Shown here: positions 36,019-45,347 of the stretch, one piece after another
How the letters are laid out: each line of letters opens with the position of its first letter
Numbering within the stretch: position 1 is the stretch's first letter
Origin: Pseudomonadales bacterium
Lineage (GTDB): Bacteria > Pseudomonadota > Gammaproteobacteria > Pseudomonadales > Azotimanducaceae
Assembly (NCBI GenBank): GCA_028280225.1
Contig: JANQMF010000192.1
Location: 1 to 64,000 of the forward strand
Reading direction: 5' to 3'
Length of the DNA stretch: 64,000 nt
Notes under the pieces: model-generated
The model's database searches: none
Told to the model about the DNA's origin: nothing
The model's input: the letters and a program-made list of their open reading frames with translations, nothing else
Made by a program: the position numbers and the translations under genes

Positions 36019-36648
36019 TCAGCGTGGTTTGTCAGGGGTTGGCCACTCTAGCACGCCTTGTTCGGTGACCACAGCCTGCAGGGCCAGGTCCCATGTTTGC
36101 CGGGGCAAGGGTGTGGGGGATTGTTGGCAGGCCAGGGCAACACCAACCAGAGGGGGGATATCGACAGATGCAAAACAGCGGTCGTAATAGCCGCCACCCA
36201 TGCCAAGGCGGGTGCCTGCCTGGTCAAAAGACACCAACGGGGTGAGGATAAGGTCAATCATGTCGGCATCTACCCGGGGTGCCCGGGCAGAGGGTTCAGC
36301 AATCCCAAAGGCATTCTTAGACAGGGGGGTGCCGGGTGTCCATTGGTGGAACGTCATGGTTTTGGTATCCGGGTTTATGCGGGGCAGACACACCGGATGG
36401 GCCAGGGATGCAAGGCATGGGCTGATGTCCACTTCTCCGTCCACCGCCTGATAACCGGCCACCCGGTAAACCCCCTTAACGCCAGCCTCTACCCGGGCGT
36501 GAATAAAATTTTCGATTTCGGCGCAAATCAGCGCTTCCGCCGCCTGGCGTGGCGGTCCGGTCAGAGCACGACGCCGTTTGCGGAAGGTTGCCCGCAATTG
36601 CCGGCGCAAAGTGGTGTGGGAGTCTGTCGCCGGTGGTTGTGGTGTCAT
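36019..36648 (-). CDS. ygfA: 5-formyltetrahydrofolate cyclo-ligase
   Basis: Converts 5-formyl-THF to 5,10-methenyl-THF using ATP. The N-terminus has the basic RKRRRAL segment. LGMGGGYYDR holds the nucleotide-binding loop, and FDQAGTRLG precedes it. In gammaproteobacteria this gene is transcribed behind the 6S RNA gene, and so it is here, with ssrS ending about 70 bases upstream. Confidence 0.92.
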   Translation of the reverse strand: MTPQPPATDSHTTLRRQLRATFRKRRRALTGPPRQAAEALICAEIENFIHARVEAGVKGVYRVAGYQAVDGEVDISPCLASLAHPVCLPRINPDTKTMTFHQWTPGTPLSKNAFGIAEPSARAPRVDADMIDLILTPLVSFDQAGTRLGMGGGYYDRCFASVDIPPLVGVALACQQSPTPLPRQTWDLALQAVVTEQGVLEWPTPDKPR

Positions 36649-36719
36649 TGTCCATCAAGACTGCGGCTGGTCTTGTTTGTTGTGATCTTGTTGCGGCTGG
36701 GTTTAGGACATTTAAGTTC

Positions 36720-36895
36720 GCTCCCGGAGATGCCGCTGATGGTTTGCCCTGAACCGTTATGGTTCAAGGCGGAGGTCTGTGCAACACCTAAGGCGACCCA
36801 TCATGTTGGGTATGCACACCAGTGTTGACTCCAGAGTCTCCTAGGGTTTCTCTAACGGCTCAAGGACGCGACCAACTGGCAAACATCCCAGGAGC
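36720..36895 (-). ncRNA. ssrS: 6S RNA
   Basis: Housekeeping RNA that binds sigma-70 RNA polymerase in stationary phase. The minus strand between zapA and ygfA folds as expected: the closing stem pairs GCTCCTGGGATG (from 36895) with CATCTCCGGGAGC (ending at 36720). Sequences known from E. coli and Pseudomonas 6S recur, including TTGAGCCG, GTGTGCAT, a GCCTTA segment and CCTTGAACC...GGTTCAGGG. Length about 176 bases versus 184 in E. coli. Ends are approximate. Confidence 0.92.
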
Positions 36896-36901
36896 AGCGC
36901 A

Positions 36902-36930
36902 AGTATAGCGCTATTCCAGGTAGAACAAAT
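36902..36930 (-). promoter_or_regulatory. Promoter for 6S RNA
   Basis: On the minus strand a -10 hexamer TATACT (36902-36907) sits six bases before the predicted 6S 5' end. A modest -35 (TTTGTT or ATTTGT) lies 16-17 bases further upstream, ending near 36930. Confidence 0.55.
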
Positions 36931-36992
36931 ACTTGTAAATCGTATCGATTTTTGAGAATGGGCAACTGTCGACAAAGCTTTTAAAAGTTGCT

Positions 36993-37304
36993 TTACAGGT
37001 CCAGTTGTTTGTGTTGCGCCAGCGCATTGCTGACCTTATCGGTAAGATGAGTGATACGCTCGGACATCATACCCTGGGTTTCGGACAAGGTGTCCTGACC
37101 GTTTAAGAAGGCATTGGTAATGTTCAGTGCCGCCATCACGGCAATTCGATCCAGCCCAACAACCTTGCCGCTGCTGCGGATCTCTTCCATCTTCTGATCC
37201 AGAAATCGAGCCGATTTTGTCAGGGCTTCAACTTCTTCCTCGGGGCAGGCCACCTGGTACTCTTTGCCCAGGATATTAACCACCACGGTGCTCAGATTTG
37301 ACAC
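36993..37304 (-). CDS. zapA: Cell division protein ZapA
   Basis: Promotes bundling of FtsZ at the division site. 103 residues with the typical VVVNILGKEYQVACPEEE opening, then a C-terminal coiled coil. It starts with GTG, overlapping the upstream gene's stop by one base (TAGTG). Its neighbours, TIGR02449 above and 6S RNA below, are in the usual gammaproteobacterial arrangement. Confidence 0.93.
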   Translation of the reverse strand: MSNLSTVVVNILGKEYQVACPEEEVEALTKSARFLDQKMEEIRSSGKVVGLDRIAVMAALNITNAFLNGQDTLSETQGMMSERITHLTDKVSNALAQHKQLDL

Positions 37305-37513
37305 TAGTCTTTCTCCAACGCCTTAAGGCGGGTAATCATAGACTCCACCCGGTTCTTGGCGAGTTCGTTTTTTTCGATCAGTTTAGCCCGTTCGGTGGAC
37401 CAGTTTTTTTGCTGGGCGCGTAAGGCCTTGTTCTCTTTGCTCAGCACCTGGGTGAGCACCAGTAACTCATCGAGTTGCTGTTCGAGATGGGTGAGTTGTT
37501 CTGATTCTGCCAT
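37304..37513 (-). CDS. TIGR02449 small coiled-coil protein
   Basis: 69 residues, nearly all predicted coiled coil (LEQQLDELLVLTQVLSKEN at the start). It resembles proteins of the TIGR02449 family, found just before zapA in Pseudomonas-like genomes and sometimes likened to ZapB. The stop overlaps the zapA start, so translation is likely coupled. A role in division is inferred from context. Confidence 0.82.
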   Translation of the reverse strand: MAESEQLTHLEQQLDELLVLTQVLSKENKALRAQQKNWSTERAKLIEKNELAKNRVESMITRLKALEKD

Positions 37514-37671
37514 GATATTTTTCTTCTAATTGGGCGTTAAATCTCCGGCCCTACACTTTACTGTTTTGGGCGTAGACCTCAACACCTCAAAAACGCCCCC
37601 GTGCCTGGCTTTTGTCTGCTTTGTAGGCGATAGTTTGCGCTGATTAACAGCCTTTGTGTAGCCCTCTTCGA

Positions 37672-38235
37672 ATGTCTATTGAACTGGAAGAAAAAGCCCG
37701 GAATGCCTCGTCGGTGATATCCCCTTCGGAATTGCATGGGTTGACCTGCGGCATGGCGGCGGGTAATCCGGGAAAGTTCTCATTACCGGCCTTTATCCGG
37801 TTGGCCGGGGAAGATTCGTTGACCGATGAGCATGCGGTTACCGACTTTGTCACCCAGGCGCTACACGGGTTTGCCTCTCAGGATATGGAGTTTTCCCCTC
37901 TGGTGGCGGATGACAATGCACCCATGCCGGTACGGTTGGCGGGTTTAAGTGAATGGTGTGCAGGCTTCCTGAGCGGTTTTGGGGCGGCGGTTAAGCGGGG
38001 TGAAGATGGCGCGCCCGGACAGTTACCGGAAGACGTTCAGGAGATCATCCGGGATTTTGTCAGTATCAGCAGCCTCAGTGGTGATGAAGAAGATGAGCCG
38101 GGGGAGGAGGAACAGGACGAAGCGTCGTATATGGAGATTTTTGAGTATACCCGGGTCGCCGCGGTACTGGTGTTGGCGCTTATGACCGGTGAAGATCCAG
38201 ATCCCGGCGAGTCGTCCCAGACCAATCCCCACTGA
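37672..38235 (+). CDS. UPF0149 (YgfB) family protein
   Basis: 187 residues from the ATG at 37672. The family features are LHGLTCGMAAGN near the N-terminus and GLSEWCAGFLSGFG in the middle, followed by an acidic stretch (EDEPGEEEQDEA). YgfB of Pseudomonas has been linked to beta-lactam resistance control, but no role can be read here. It leads the pepP operon, one base ahead of pepP. The 158 bases back to TIGR02449 are non-coding. Confidence 0.87.
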   Translation: MSIELEEKARNASSVISPSELHGLTCGMAAGNPGKFSLPAFIRLAGEDSLTDEHAVTDFVTQALHGFASQDMEFSPLVADDNAPMPVRLAGLSEWCAGFLSGFGAAVKRGEDGAPGQLPEDVQEIIRDFVSISSLSGDEEDEPGEEEQDEASYMEIFEYTRVAAVLVLALMTGEDPDPGESSQTNPH

Positions 38236-38236
38236 A

Positions 38237-39577
38237 ATGGCCCGATCGATCCCGCTAAGTGAGCATAAAAGGCGGCGGCAAAAGCTGATGAGTATGATGG
38301 CGCCGGGCTCCGTGGCGCTAATTCCCAGCGGACGTGAAATGCGGCGTAACCGGGATATCCAGTATTTGTTCCGCCAGGACAGCGACTTCTTCTATTTGAC
38401 CGGCTTTGCTGAACCCAGCGCCTTGCTGGTATTGGCGCCGGGCCGGGAACATGGTGAAGAAATACTCTTCTGTCAGGAACGCGACGCTCTGGCGGAACGC
38501 TGGGATGGACAGCGGCTGGGTCCGGAGCGGGCGAGCCAGATGTTGAATGTTGATGATGCCTTTCCCGTTGCTGATCTGGATGACATTGTGCCCGGCTTGC
38601 TGGAAGGCCGTGAGCGCATATACATGACACTGGGCGAATACCCGGACTTTGACCAGCAACTGCTGGCCTGGGTGGCGGGCATCCGCCAACGGGAATCTGC
38701 TGGTGCGCAACCACCGGGAGAATTTGTTGAACTCAAACACCTGTTGCACGAACAGCGTTTGTATAAGTCCGCCAAGGAAATTGCCCTGATGCGCAAGGCC
38801 TGCACCATTACCGCGGATGCACATCTGCGCGCCATGCGTCACGTCCAACCGGGGATGAGCGAATGGCAGCTGGAAGCTGAGTTGACCCACGAATTTATGC
38901 GTCAGGGTGCGCGCTCACCGGCGTATCCCTGTATCGTGGGCGCCGGAAATAATGCCTGCATTCTGCACTATGTAGACAACAGCGGCGGGATTAACAACGG
39001 CGACCTGATTCTTATCGATGCAGGTTGCGAGTACGAATACTATGCAGCGGACATTACCCGGACGTTTCCCGCCAATGGCAAATACAGTGATGCGCAGAAG
39101 GAGATATATGAGGTAGTCCTGGCGGCAAACCTGGCGGGCATAGCCGCCTGTTACCCGGGGAATCATTTTAACGCCCCCCACGAAGCGGCGCTGAAGGTCA
39201 TGGTTGAGGGGCTGGTGCAACTGGGATTGCTGACCGGTAACGTAGAGCAGATCCTGGCCCGGGAAGGTTATAAAGACTTTTGTCCACACAAAACCTCCCA
39301 TTGGCTGGGTATGGATGTCCACGATGTGGGCGACTACCGCCTGGATGATAGCTGGCGGGAGTTTGAGCCGGGTATGGTGCTGACGATTGAGCCGGGGATC
39401 TACATTCCCATACATGAACGCACGGAAGGTGTTGACGAAAAATACCGCGGCATTGGCGTGCGCATTGAAGACGATGTTTTGATTACCAGGGACGGCCACG
39501 AAGTCTTGTCTGCCGGGGTGCCCAAACAGCGCTCGGAAATTGAAGCCCTGATGGCGTCAAGCGGCACCGGCCGGTGA
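38237..39577 (+). CDS. pepP: Xaa-Pro aminopeptidase (aminopeptidase P II)
   Basis: Cleaves N-terminal residues linked to proline. The start at 38237 directly after the UPF0149 stop gives 446 residues. The pita-bread domain holds its two-metal ligands: both Asp in ILIDAGCEYEYYAADITR, His in HKTSHWLGMDVHD, and Glu in TIEPGIY and VRIEDDVLI. Its place between UPF0149 and a ubi hydroxylase follows the conserved order. Confidence 0.95.
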   Translation: MARSIPLSEHKRRRQKLMSMMAPGSVALIPSGREMRRNRDIQYLFRQDSDFFYLTGFAEPSALLVLAPGREHGEEILFCQERDALAERWDGQRLGPERASQMLNVDDAFPVADLDDIVPGLLEGRERIYMTLGEYPDFDQQLLAWVAGIRQRESAGAQPPGEFVELKHLLHEQRLYKSAKEIALMRKACTITADAHLRAMRHVQPGMSEWQLEAELTHEFMRQGARSPAYPCIVGAGNNACILHYVDNSGGINNGDLILIDAGCEYEYYAADITRTFPANGKYSDAQKEIYEVVLAANLAGIAACYPGNHFNAPHEAALKVMVEGLVQLGLLTGNVEQILAREGYKDFCPHKTSHWLGMDVHDVGDYRLDDSWREFEPGMVLTIEPGIYIPIHERTEGVDEKYRGIGVRIEDDVLITRDGHEVLSAGVPKQRSEIEALMASSGTGR

Positions 39578-40743
39578 CCAGCAAGGTAGCCATTGTTGGT
39601 GCCGGTCTGGTTGGTGCTACAGCCGCTCTGGCCCTGGCGCAAAAAGGTTTTGCCGTGGAACTTGTGGAACGGCAGCCACCCCGGCTGAACCGGGGCGGGT
39701 TGGGTGTGGACATCCGCAACGTGGCGTTGTCACCCGCATCGAGAACCTTGCTCAACAGCATTGGTATCTGGCCGGCGGCGGCCCATTATGACCGCATGGT
39801 GGTATGGGAGCAGTGGGGGGGCAGCCGCCTGGAATTTTCCGCAACCGAGGTGCAGCGCAAAGAGCTGGGGTGGATAGTGGAGATGAGTCCATTATCCCGG
39901 GACCTGTGGATGGCCTGCCAAGCCAGCCGCGACGTACACATCACGTTGGGGGACATCACCGCCATCCATAACACGGACGACCAGGTGAGCCTGCACCTGG
40001 GTGATGGTAAAGTCATAACCGCGGATTTTTTGCTTGCCGCGGATGGCGCACGTTCGACGGTGCGCCGCCTACTTAAGTTGGCCACGGTGCAAACCCCGGT
40101 GAATCAGGTTGCCCTGGCTACGGTGGTCAAAACTGAATTCAGGCACCAGCATACCGCCTGGCAGAGATTTCTGGTTGACGGCCCGCTGGCATTGCTGCCG
40201 GCCCCGGACCCGCATCTTTGTTCGGTGGTTTGGTCCCAGTCTCCGGAGACTGGGCAGCGCCGGATGACGCTTGACGATACGGACTTTTTGCTTGAGATCA
40301 CCAAGGCAACGGAAGCCTGTTTGGGCCAGGTACAGGCCGTGGATCAGCGTGTGGTCTTCCCCCTGCGTCAGCAGCAAGTGAAAAATTGTTACCCACACCC
40401 GCGTATTCTGCTGATTGGTGATGCCATGCGGGTGGTTCACCCCCTTGCCGGCCTGGGTGTTAATCTGGGCTTTGAAGATGTTGACCAACTCGTTAAAGTT
40501 GCGTCCCGGCAGCAGAATCTGGCTTTTCCGGACTTGTGGCGGCGCTTTGCCCGGCAGCGCCAGGCCCGTTCCCGGGCGATGATCGGCACTCTGGATATGT
40601 TAAAGAGGGTTTACGGTCTGGGTGGACCCGGGGGTACCTTGTTGCGCAACACCGGGGTTTCCGCGTTTAATGCGCTGCCGGCACTCAAGCGCCAGGTCAT
40701 GATAGAGGCCATGGGGCTGGGGCCGTTGAGCAGCCCGGATTGA
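39574..40743 (+). CDS. UbiH/UbiI/VisC family FAD hydroxylase
   Basis: Flavin monooxygenase for ring hydroxylation in ubiquinone synthesis. 389 residues with the N-terminal FAD motif VGAGLVGATAALALA, a central LLAADGARSTVRRLL, and a C-terminal GDAMRVVHPLAGLGVNLGFED. The GLG where most members have GQG is unusual. Usually two paralogues (ubiH and ubiI/visC) sit here; only one is present, and which it is cannot be decided. The GTG start overlaps the pepP stop by four bases. Confidence 0.87.
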   Translation: MTSKVAIVGAGLVGATAALALAQKGFAVELVERQPPRLNRGGLGVDIRNVALSPASRTLLNSIGIWPAAAHYDRMVVWEQWGGSRLEFSATEVQRKELGWIVEMSPLSRDLWMACQASRDVHITLGDITAIHNTDDQVSLHLGDGKVITADFLLAADGARSTVRRLLKLATVQTPVNQVALATVVKTEFRHQHTAWQRFLVDGPLALLPAPDPHLCSVVWSQSPETGQRRMTLDDTDFLLEITKATEACLGQVQAVDQRVVFPLRQQQVKNCYPHPRILLIGDAMRVVHPLAGLGVNLGFEDVDQLVKVASRQQNLAFPDLWRRFARQRQARSRAMIGTLDMLKRVYGLGGPGGTLLRNTGVSAFNALPALKRQVMIEAMGLGPLSSPD

Positions 40744-40770
40744 GCGAAGACTAACCTCGGACGATAGATA

Positions 40771-40814
40771 GCAAGAAAGTAAGCAAGAAAGCAAGAAAGC
40801 AAGAAAGCAAGAAA
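40771..40814. repeat. GCAAGAAA octamer repeat upstream of gcvT
   Basis: GCAAGAAA occurs once at 40771-40778, then four times in tandem at 40783-40814 after GTAA. The last copy ends seven bases before the gcvT ATG and takes up the ribosome-binding region. Copy-number change would alter leader length, not the reading frame. Confidence 0.85.
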
Positions 40815-40821
40815 GACAGAT

Positions 40822-41904
40822 ATGACAAAACAAACCGCGTTGTACGACCAGCATGTGGAGCATAACGGCAAAATGGTGGACTTTGCCGGTTGGATGATGC
40901 CGGTTAATTATGGTTCGCAAATTGCGGAACACACGGCGGTGCGCACCCGGGTTGGGATGTTTGATGTTTCGCATATGACAGTGATTGATGTGCAGGGTGA
41001 AAATGCGCTGCCCTTTCTGCAACGGGTGGTGGCCAACGATTGTGGCAAGCTGGTCATGTGGCAAACCCTGTATGGTGCCTTGTTGAATGAACAAGGTGGG
41101 GTGATCGACGACTTAACGGTCTACCGGCTGCCGGAGGGTTATCGGTGTGTGGTGAATGCCGCCACCCGGGACAAGGTATTGGCCTGGTTTGACCAACAGA
41201 GCCTGGCGAACATGTCCTTTGAGGAAAAGGATCTTGGCATTATTGCGCTGCAAGGCCCCGCTGCGCTGGACACACTTCAGGCTCACTTTCCCGTAACCGG
41301 TATCGAAGGGGCAAAACATTTTACTGCGGTGCGTCCCCAGGGTGAGCGCGGCAATTGGCTGATTGGCCGTACCGGTTATACCGGCGAAGACGGGGTGGAA
41401 ATTATTCTGCCGCCGGAGGATGCGGTACAGGTGTGGGCAACATTTCTGGCGGCCGGAGTACAGCCGGTTGGCCTGGGTGCCAGAGACACCTTGCGTCTGG
41501 AGGCGGGCTTGAATTTGTACGGACAGGATCTGGATGAACAGACCTCACCCCTGGCTTCGCGCATAGGCTGGACCGTCGCCTGGGAACCCGGGGAACGTAA
41601 CTTTATTGGCCGCGACGCTATTGAAGCCGAAAGGGGGGCAAATACCGAGAAGCTGACCGGTCTGGTCATGCGCGACAAAGGTGTTTTGCGCCACGGTCAA
41701 ATAGTGCTCACCCGGGATGGTGAGGGTATTATTACCAGCGGCACTTTTTCACCCACCATGGGCTGTAGTATTGCTCTGGCGCGTGTCCCCAGGGCGGCCA
41801 AGGGGGTATGCCGGGTGGACATTCGTGGCAAGCACAAAGAGGCTAAAATTGTGCAGCCACCCTTTGTCCGAAATGGCAAAATACTCGTCGATCAGGCGAA
41901 ATAA
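40822..41904 (+). CDS. gcvT: Aminomethyltransferase (glycine cleavage T protein)
   Basis: Releases ammonia from the lipoyl-bound aminomethyl group and makes 5,10-methylene-THF. 360 residues with FAGWMMPVNYGSQIAEH, GMFDVSHM, RTGYTGEDGVEI and the C-terminal GTFSPTMGCSIALARV. First gene of gcvT-H-PA-PB. No glycine riboswitch is visible in the short leader, which instead carries the octamer repeat. The ribosome-binding site (AAGA-type) is weak. Confidence 0.96.
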   Translation: MTKQTALYDQHVEHNGKMVDFAGWMMPVNYGSQIAEHTAVRTRVGMFDVSHMTVIDVQGENALPFLQRVVANDCGKLVMWQTLYGALLNEQGGVIDDLTVYRLPEGYRCVVNAATRDKVLAWFDQQSLANMSFEEKDLGIIALQGPAALDTLQAHFPVTGIEGAKHFTAVRPQGERGNWLIGRTGYTGEDGVEIILPPEDAVQVWATFLAAGVQPVGLGARDTLRLEAGLNLYGQDLDEQTSPLASRIGWTVAWEPGERNFIGRDAIEAERGANTEKLTGLVMRDKGVLRHGQIVLTRDGEGIITSGTFSPTMGCSIALARVPRAAKGVCRVDIRGKHKEAKIVQPPFVRNGKILVDQAK

Positions 41905-41924
41905 CCAAGGTGAAGTAAGAACTC

Positions 41925-42320
41925 ATGAGCGATTTTCCAACCGACGTAAAATATGTGGCTACCCATGAATGGGCCCGAATGGAGGAAGACGGCTCTGTCA
42001 CCGTAGGCATCACTGATCACGCGCAAAATGCGCTGGGTGATGTGGTTTACGTTGAACTGCCGGAACTGGATCAGAACGTGGTTGCCGGAGAGGAGGCAGG
42101 GGTGGTTGAATCGGTGAAGGCAGCCTCGGATGTTTATGCCCCAATTACGGGCCGGGTGGTTGCGGTCAACGAAACCCTCGAGGACGAGCCTGAACGCGTG
42201 AACCAGGACCCATTTGGCGACGGCTGGTTTTTTAAGCTCTCGCCGGAAGACCCGGGCGAAATAGAAGATTTGCTGGACGCGGAAGCGTATCAGGAAAGTT
42301 GCGAAGACGAAGAACACTAA
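41925..42320 (+). CDS. gcvH: Glycine cleavage system H protein
   Basis: Lipoyl carrier that shuttles intermediates among P, T and L proteins. 131 residues; the lipoylated Lys65 is in [14 protein letters not shown]. Family motifs YVATHEWAR and [10 protein letters not shown] are present. It lies 20 bases behind gcvT. A 110-base gap with its own AAGGAGA site precedes gcvPA. Confidence 0.97.
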   Translation: MSDFPTDVKYVATHEWARMEEDGSVTVGITDHAQNALGDVVYVELPELDQNVVAGEEAGVVESVKAASDVYAPITGRVVAVNETLEDEPERVNQDPFGDGWFFKLSPEDPGEIEDLLDAEAYQESCEDEEH

Positions 42321-42430
42321 ATAAACCAGGTTGTGCCCGAACTATTTGTATAGGGCGTAACTCCAAGGCAAGACCATCCTGAAGGGAACAACACCTCCCG
42401 GTAAAGTTCCGGTTAAATAAGGAGAAAAAC

Positions 42431-43810
42431 ATGCCCTTTGTGCCCCACACAGAGGCGGACGTGCAGTCCATGCTGGCGGAAATTGGCGCACCTTCCATAG
42501 AGGCGTTATTTGACGAAATTCCGGAACACTTGGCCAGTGGTCAACTGGAGCATGTTCCCGAGGGGCTCAGCGAACTGGAGCTGATGCAAATGCTCACCGC
42601 CAGGGCCGCCCGGGATGATGGCTATACCTGTTTTCTTGGCGCCGGCAGTTACGATCATCATATTCCGGCGGCGGTTTGGGATCTGGCCGCCCGGGGTGAG
42701 TTTATGACCGCCTATACCCCCTATCAGGCGGAAGCCAGTCAAGGTACGTTGCAGCTGATCTACGAATACCAGTCGATGATGGTTGCCTTAACCGGTATGG
42801 ATGTTTCCAACGCATCGGTTTATGACGGTGCCAGCGGCCTGGGGGAAGCTTTGCTTATGGCCGTGCGGGGTAACAGAAAAAATAAGTCGGGCCGGGTCCT
42901 GGTCGCCGAGAGTGTGCACCCGCACTACACCGTTGCCGCGCGGAATATTGTTTCCAACCAGGGTTTAAACCTCGAGGTGCTGCCGCTGGCCGAAGGTGGT
43001 GCGGTGGCGCCGGTGGATTGTGATGAAGCCCCCGCGGCGGTAGTTATTGCCCAACCCAACTTTTTTGGGCTGCTGGAAGATGTGGATGCCCTCACCGACT
43101 GGGCCCACGACCAGGGCAGCCTGGTGGTGGCGGTGGTTAATCCCATGACTCTGGCGGTGCTTAAACCCCCGAGTGAATGGGGGACAAGGGGGGCTGACAT
43201 CGTCTGTGGAGACGGCCAGCCGTTTGGCGTACCCATGGCTTCCGGGGGGCCTTCGTTTGGCTTTATATGTGCGCGCCAGGCTCTGGTTCGACAGATGCCC
43301 GGCCGCATCATCGGAAAAACCGAAGATCTGGACGGCCGGGTGGGTTATGCGCTGACCTTACAGGCCCGGGAGCAACACATCCGCCGGGGCAAGGCAACTT
43401 CCAATATCTGTACCAATCAAGGCCTGCTGGTCACCGCCGGAACCATCTACCTGAGTTTGATGGGCCCGGCGGGATTAACCGAGGTGGCAACCGCCTGCCA
43501 TCAGAATGCGCGGTATCTGGCAGACAAGCTGACGGCTATTGACGGGGTTTCTCTGGCCTTTGATACCCCTTACTTTCACGAATTTGTTTTGCGTTTGCCG
43601 GCCCCGGCGGGTGCCATTGTGCAGCAGATGCTGCAGCAGGGGGTGCTGGCGGGCATTGATCTGGGAGACTTTACCCCCCAGACACCGGACCAGGCTGATC
43701 ACTGTCTACTGGTTGCGGTCACCGAAAAGCGTACCGCCGCTGAAATGGATCGTTACGCACAACTCCTCCGCGAGGTTATTGACGGGGTTATGGGCGGAGG
43801 CGCCTTATGA
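42431..43810 (+). CDS. gcvPA: Glycine dehydrogenase (decarboxylating) subunit 1
   Basis: N-terminal half of a split P protein, which decarboxylates glycine together with subunit 2. 459 residues. [19 protein letters not shown] at the start and [20 protein letters not shown] are characteristic. This half lacks the PLP lysine. The AAGGAGA ribosome-binding site is strong. E. coli and Pseudomonas carry a single fused GcvP instead. It overlaps gcvPB by four bases. Confidence 0.95.
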   Translation: MPFVPHTEADVQSMLAEIGAPSIEALFDEIPEHLASGQLEHVPEGLSELELMQMLTARAARDDGYTCFLGAGSYDHHIPAAVWDLAARGEFMTAYTPYQAEASQGTLQLIYEYQSMMVALTGMDVSNASVYDGASGLGEALLMAVRGNRKNKSGRVLVAESVHPHYTVAARNIVSNQGLNLEVLPLAEGGAVAPVDCDEAPAAVVIAQPNFFGLLEDVDALTDWAHDQGSLVVAVVNPMTLAVLKPPSEWGTRGADIVCGDGQPFGVPMASGGPSFGFICARQALVRQMPGRIIGKTEDLDGRVGYALTLQAREQHIRRGKATSNICTNQGLLVTAGTIYLSLMGPAGLTEVATACHQNARYLADKLTAIDGVSLAFDTPYFHEFVLRLPAPAGAIVQQMLQQGVLAGIDLGDFTPQTPDQADHCLLVAVTEKRTAAEMDRYAQLLREVIDGVMGGGAL

Positions 43811-45288
43811 GCAACCAAGACAGCAAAAAAACGATATTCGAATTAGGTCAGCCGGGCAGGCGGGCTTTTGCCCAAAGGGTAGATGGCACTGCGGAGTCTG
43901 CCTTGCAGGACATTCCCGGCAATCTGCTGCGCTCCAGGCCACCCGCGTTGCCCGAGGTTTCCGAGCTGCAAGTGGTGCGCCACTTTACTAATTTGTCCAG
44001 GCGAAACTTCTCCATCGATACCCAGTTCTATCCCCTGGGCTCGTGCACGATGAAGTATAACCCCCGGGGTGCACACAAGGCAGCCAGCTTACCCGGCTTT
44101 CTTGGGCGGCACCCCCTGGCCCCGGTGGCTGCCAGCCAGGGCTTCCTTGCGTGCCTCTACGATTTGCAGGAAATTCTTAAGGATGTAACGGGCATGCAGG
44201 GCGTGTCGCTGACCCCCATGGCCGGCGCTCAGGGCGAATTTGCCGGTGTGGCAATGATCCGGGCTTATCACGAGGCCCGTGGCGATCACAACCGGCGGGA
44301 AATCCTGGTGCCCAGCGCAGCGCATGGGACAAACCCGGCAACCGCGGTCATGTGCGGCTACCAGGTGACTGAAGTGGCGGTGGATGCCAGCGGTGATGTT
44401 GACCTGCAGGCCTTGAAGGACAAAGTGGGTCCGCAAACCGCGGGCCTGATGATGACCAATCCATCCACATGTGGGGTTTTTGAGCGCCAGGTAGAGGAAA
44501 TTGCAAAAACTGTCCACGACGCCGGTGGGCTCCTTTATTACGATGGCGCCAATTTGAATGCCATTCTGGGCAAGGTGCGCCCGGGTGACATGGGTTTTGA
44601 TGTCCTGCACATGAATCTGCACAAGACCTTTGCTACCCCTCACGGGGGGGGTGGCCCCGGTGCCGGGCCGGTTGGGGTGGCCGAACGGCTGCTGCCCCAT
44701 TTGCCCACACCCATGGTGGAAAAGGCGGACGGTGCTGATGAGTATCAATGGCTGGACAGTAACCGCCTGCCCCTGAGCATCGGCCGGTTATCCGGTTTTG
44801 CCGGGAACGCCGGAATTTTAATTCGAGCCCTGGCCTATGCACTGTTGTTGGGCCGTGAAGGTATGCACCGGGTGGGTGAGTTTGCCACGCTGAATGCAAA
44901 CTATATGGCTGCGCGTCTGGCCAAGGCGGGCTTTCAACTGGCCTATCCGGAACGGCGAGCCACCCACGAGTTTATTGTTACCTTTGCCCGGGAGGCCAAG
45001 GAGCTGAATGTGACGGCCATGGACTTTGCCAAGCGGCTGTTGGACTACGGCATGCACTCCCCCACCACCTACTTCCCCCTGCTGATCCCCGAGTGTTTTC
45101 TGATTGAGCCCACGGAAACAGAAAGCAGGGAAGAGCTGGATGCCTATGTGGACGCGCTGATTGCCATTCGCGAAGAGGCCGGAAAAGACGCGGACTTTGT
45201 TAGACAGGCGCCTTACAATACACCGGTCAGGCGTTTGGATGATGTTAAGGCGGCGCGGGAGCTGGACCTGGCCTGGACGTCCACCTAA
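43807..45288 (+). CDS. gcvPB: Glycine dehydrogenase (decarboxylating) subunit 2
   Basis: PLP-bearing half of the split P protein, 493 residues. Lys273 in [17 protein letters not shown] binds [13 protein letters not shown] and AHGTNPATA are family marks. Its ATG lies in the end of gcvPA (ATGA), favouring equal synthesis of the two subunits. It ends the operon and faces the DUF255 gene. The L protein gene is not in the window. Confidence 0.95.
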   Translation: MSNQDSKKTIFELGQPGRRAFAQRVDGTAESALQDIPGNLLRSRPPALPEVSELQVVRHFTNLSRRNFSIDTQFYPLGSCTMKYNPRGAHKAASLPGFLGRHPLAPVAASQGFLACLYDLQEILKDVTGMQGVSLTPMAGAQGEFAGVAMIRAYHEARGDHNRREILVPSAAHGTNPATAVMCGYQVTEVAVDASGDVDLQALKDKVGPQTAGLMMTNPSTCGVFERQVEEIAKTVHDAGGLLYYDGANLNAILGKVRPGDMGFDVLHMNLHKTFATPHGGGGPGAGPVGVAERLLPHLPTPMVEKADGADEYQWLDSNRLPLSIGRLSGFAGNAGILIRALAYALLLGREGMHRVGEFATLNANYMAARLAKAGFQLAYPERRATHEFIVTFAREAKELNVTAMDFAKRLLDYGMHSPTTYFPLLIPECFLIEPTETESREELDAYVDALIAIREEAGKDADFVRQAPYNTPVRRLDDVKAARELDLAWTST

Positions 45289-45347
45289 AGCGGCGTGTGG
45301 CCTGGCGTGTAACTAACGGGTATCTTTTCAATCAGAGGCGGTCTTCT

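Noticed and set aside
40744-40821. Possible glycine riboswitch ahead of gcvT
   Set aside because: The leader is only 78 bases and mostly the octamer repeat. No glycine aptamer core is visible, nor in the 110-base gcvH-gcvPA gap.
40611-40871. 86-residue minus-strand frame with Leu/Cys/Phe repeats across the gcvT leader
   Set aside because: It is the reverse translation of the GCAAGAAA repeat and neighbouring ubi gene; no start signal.
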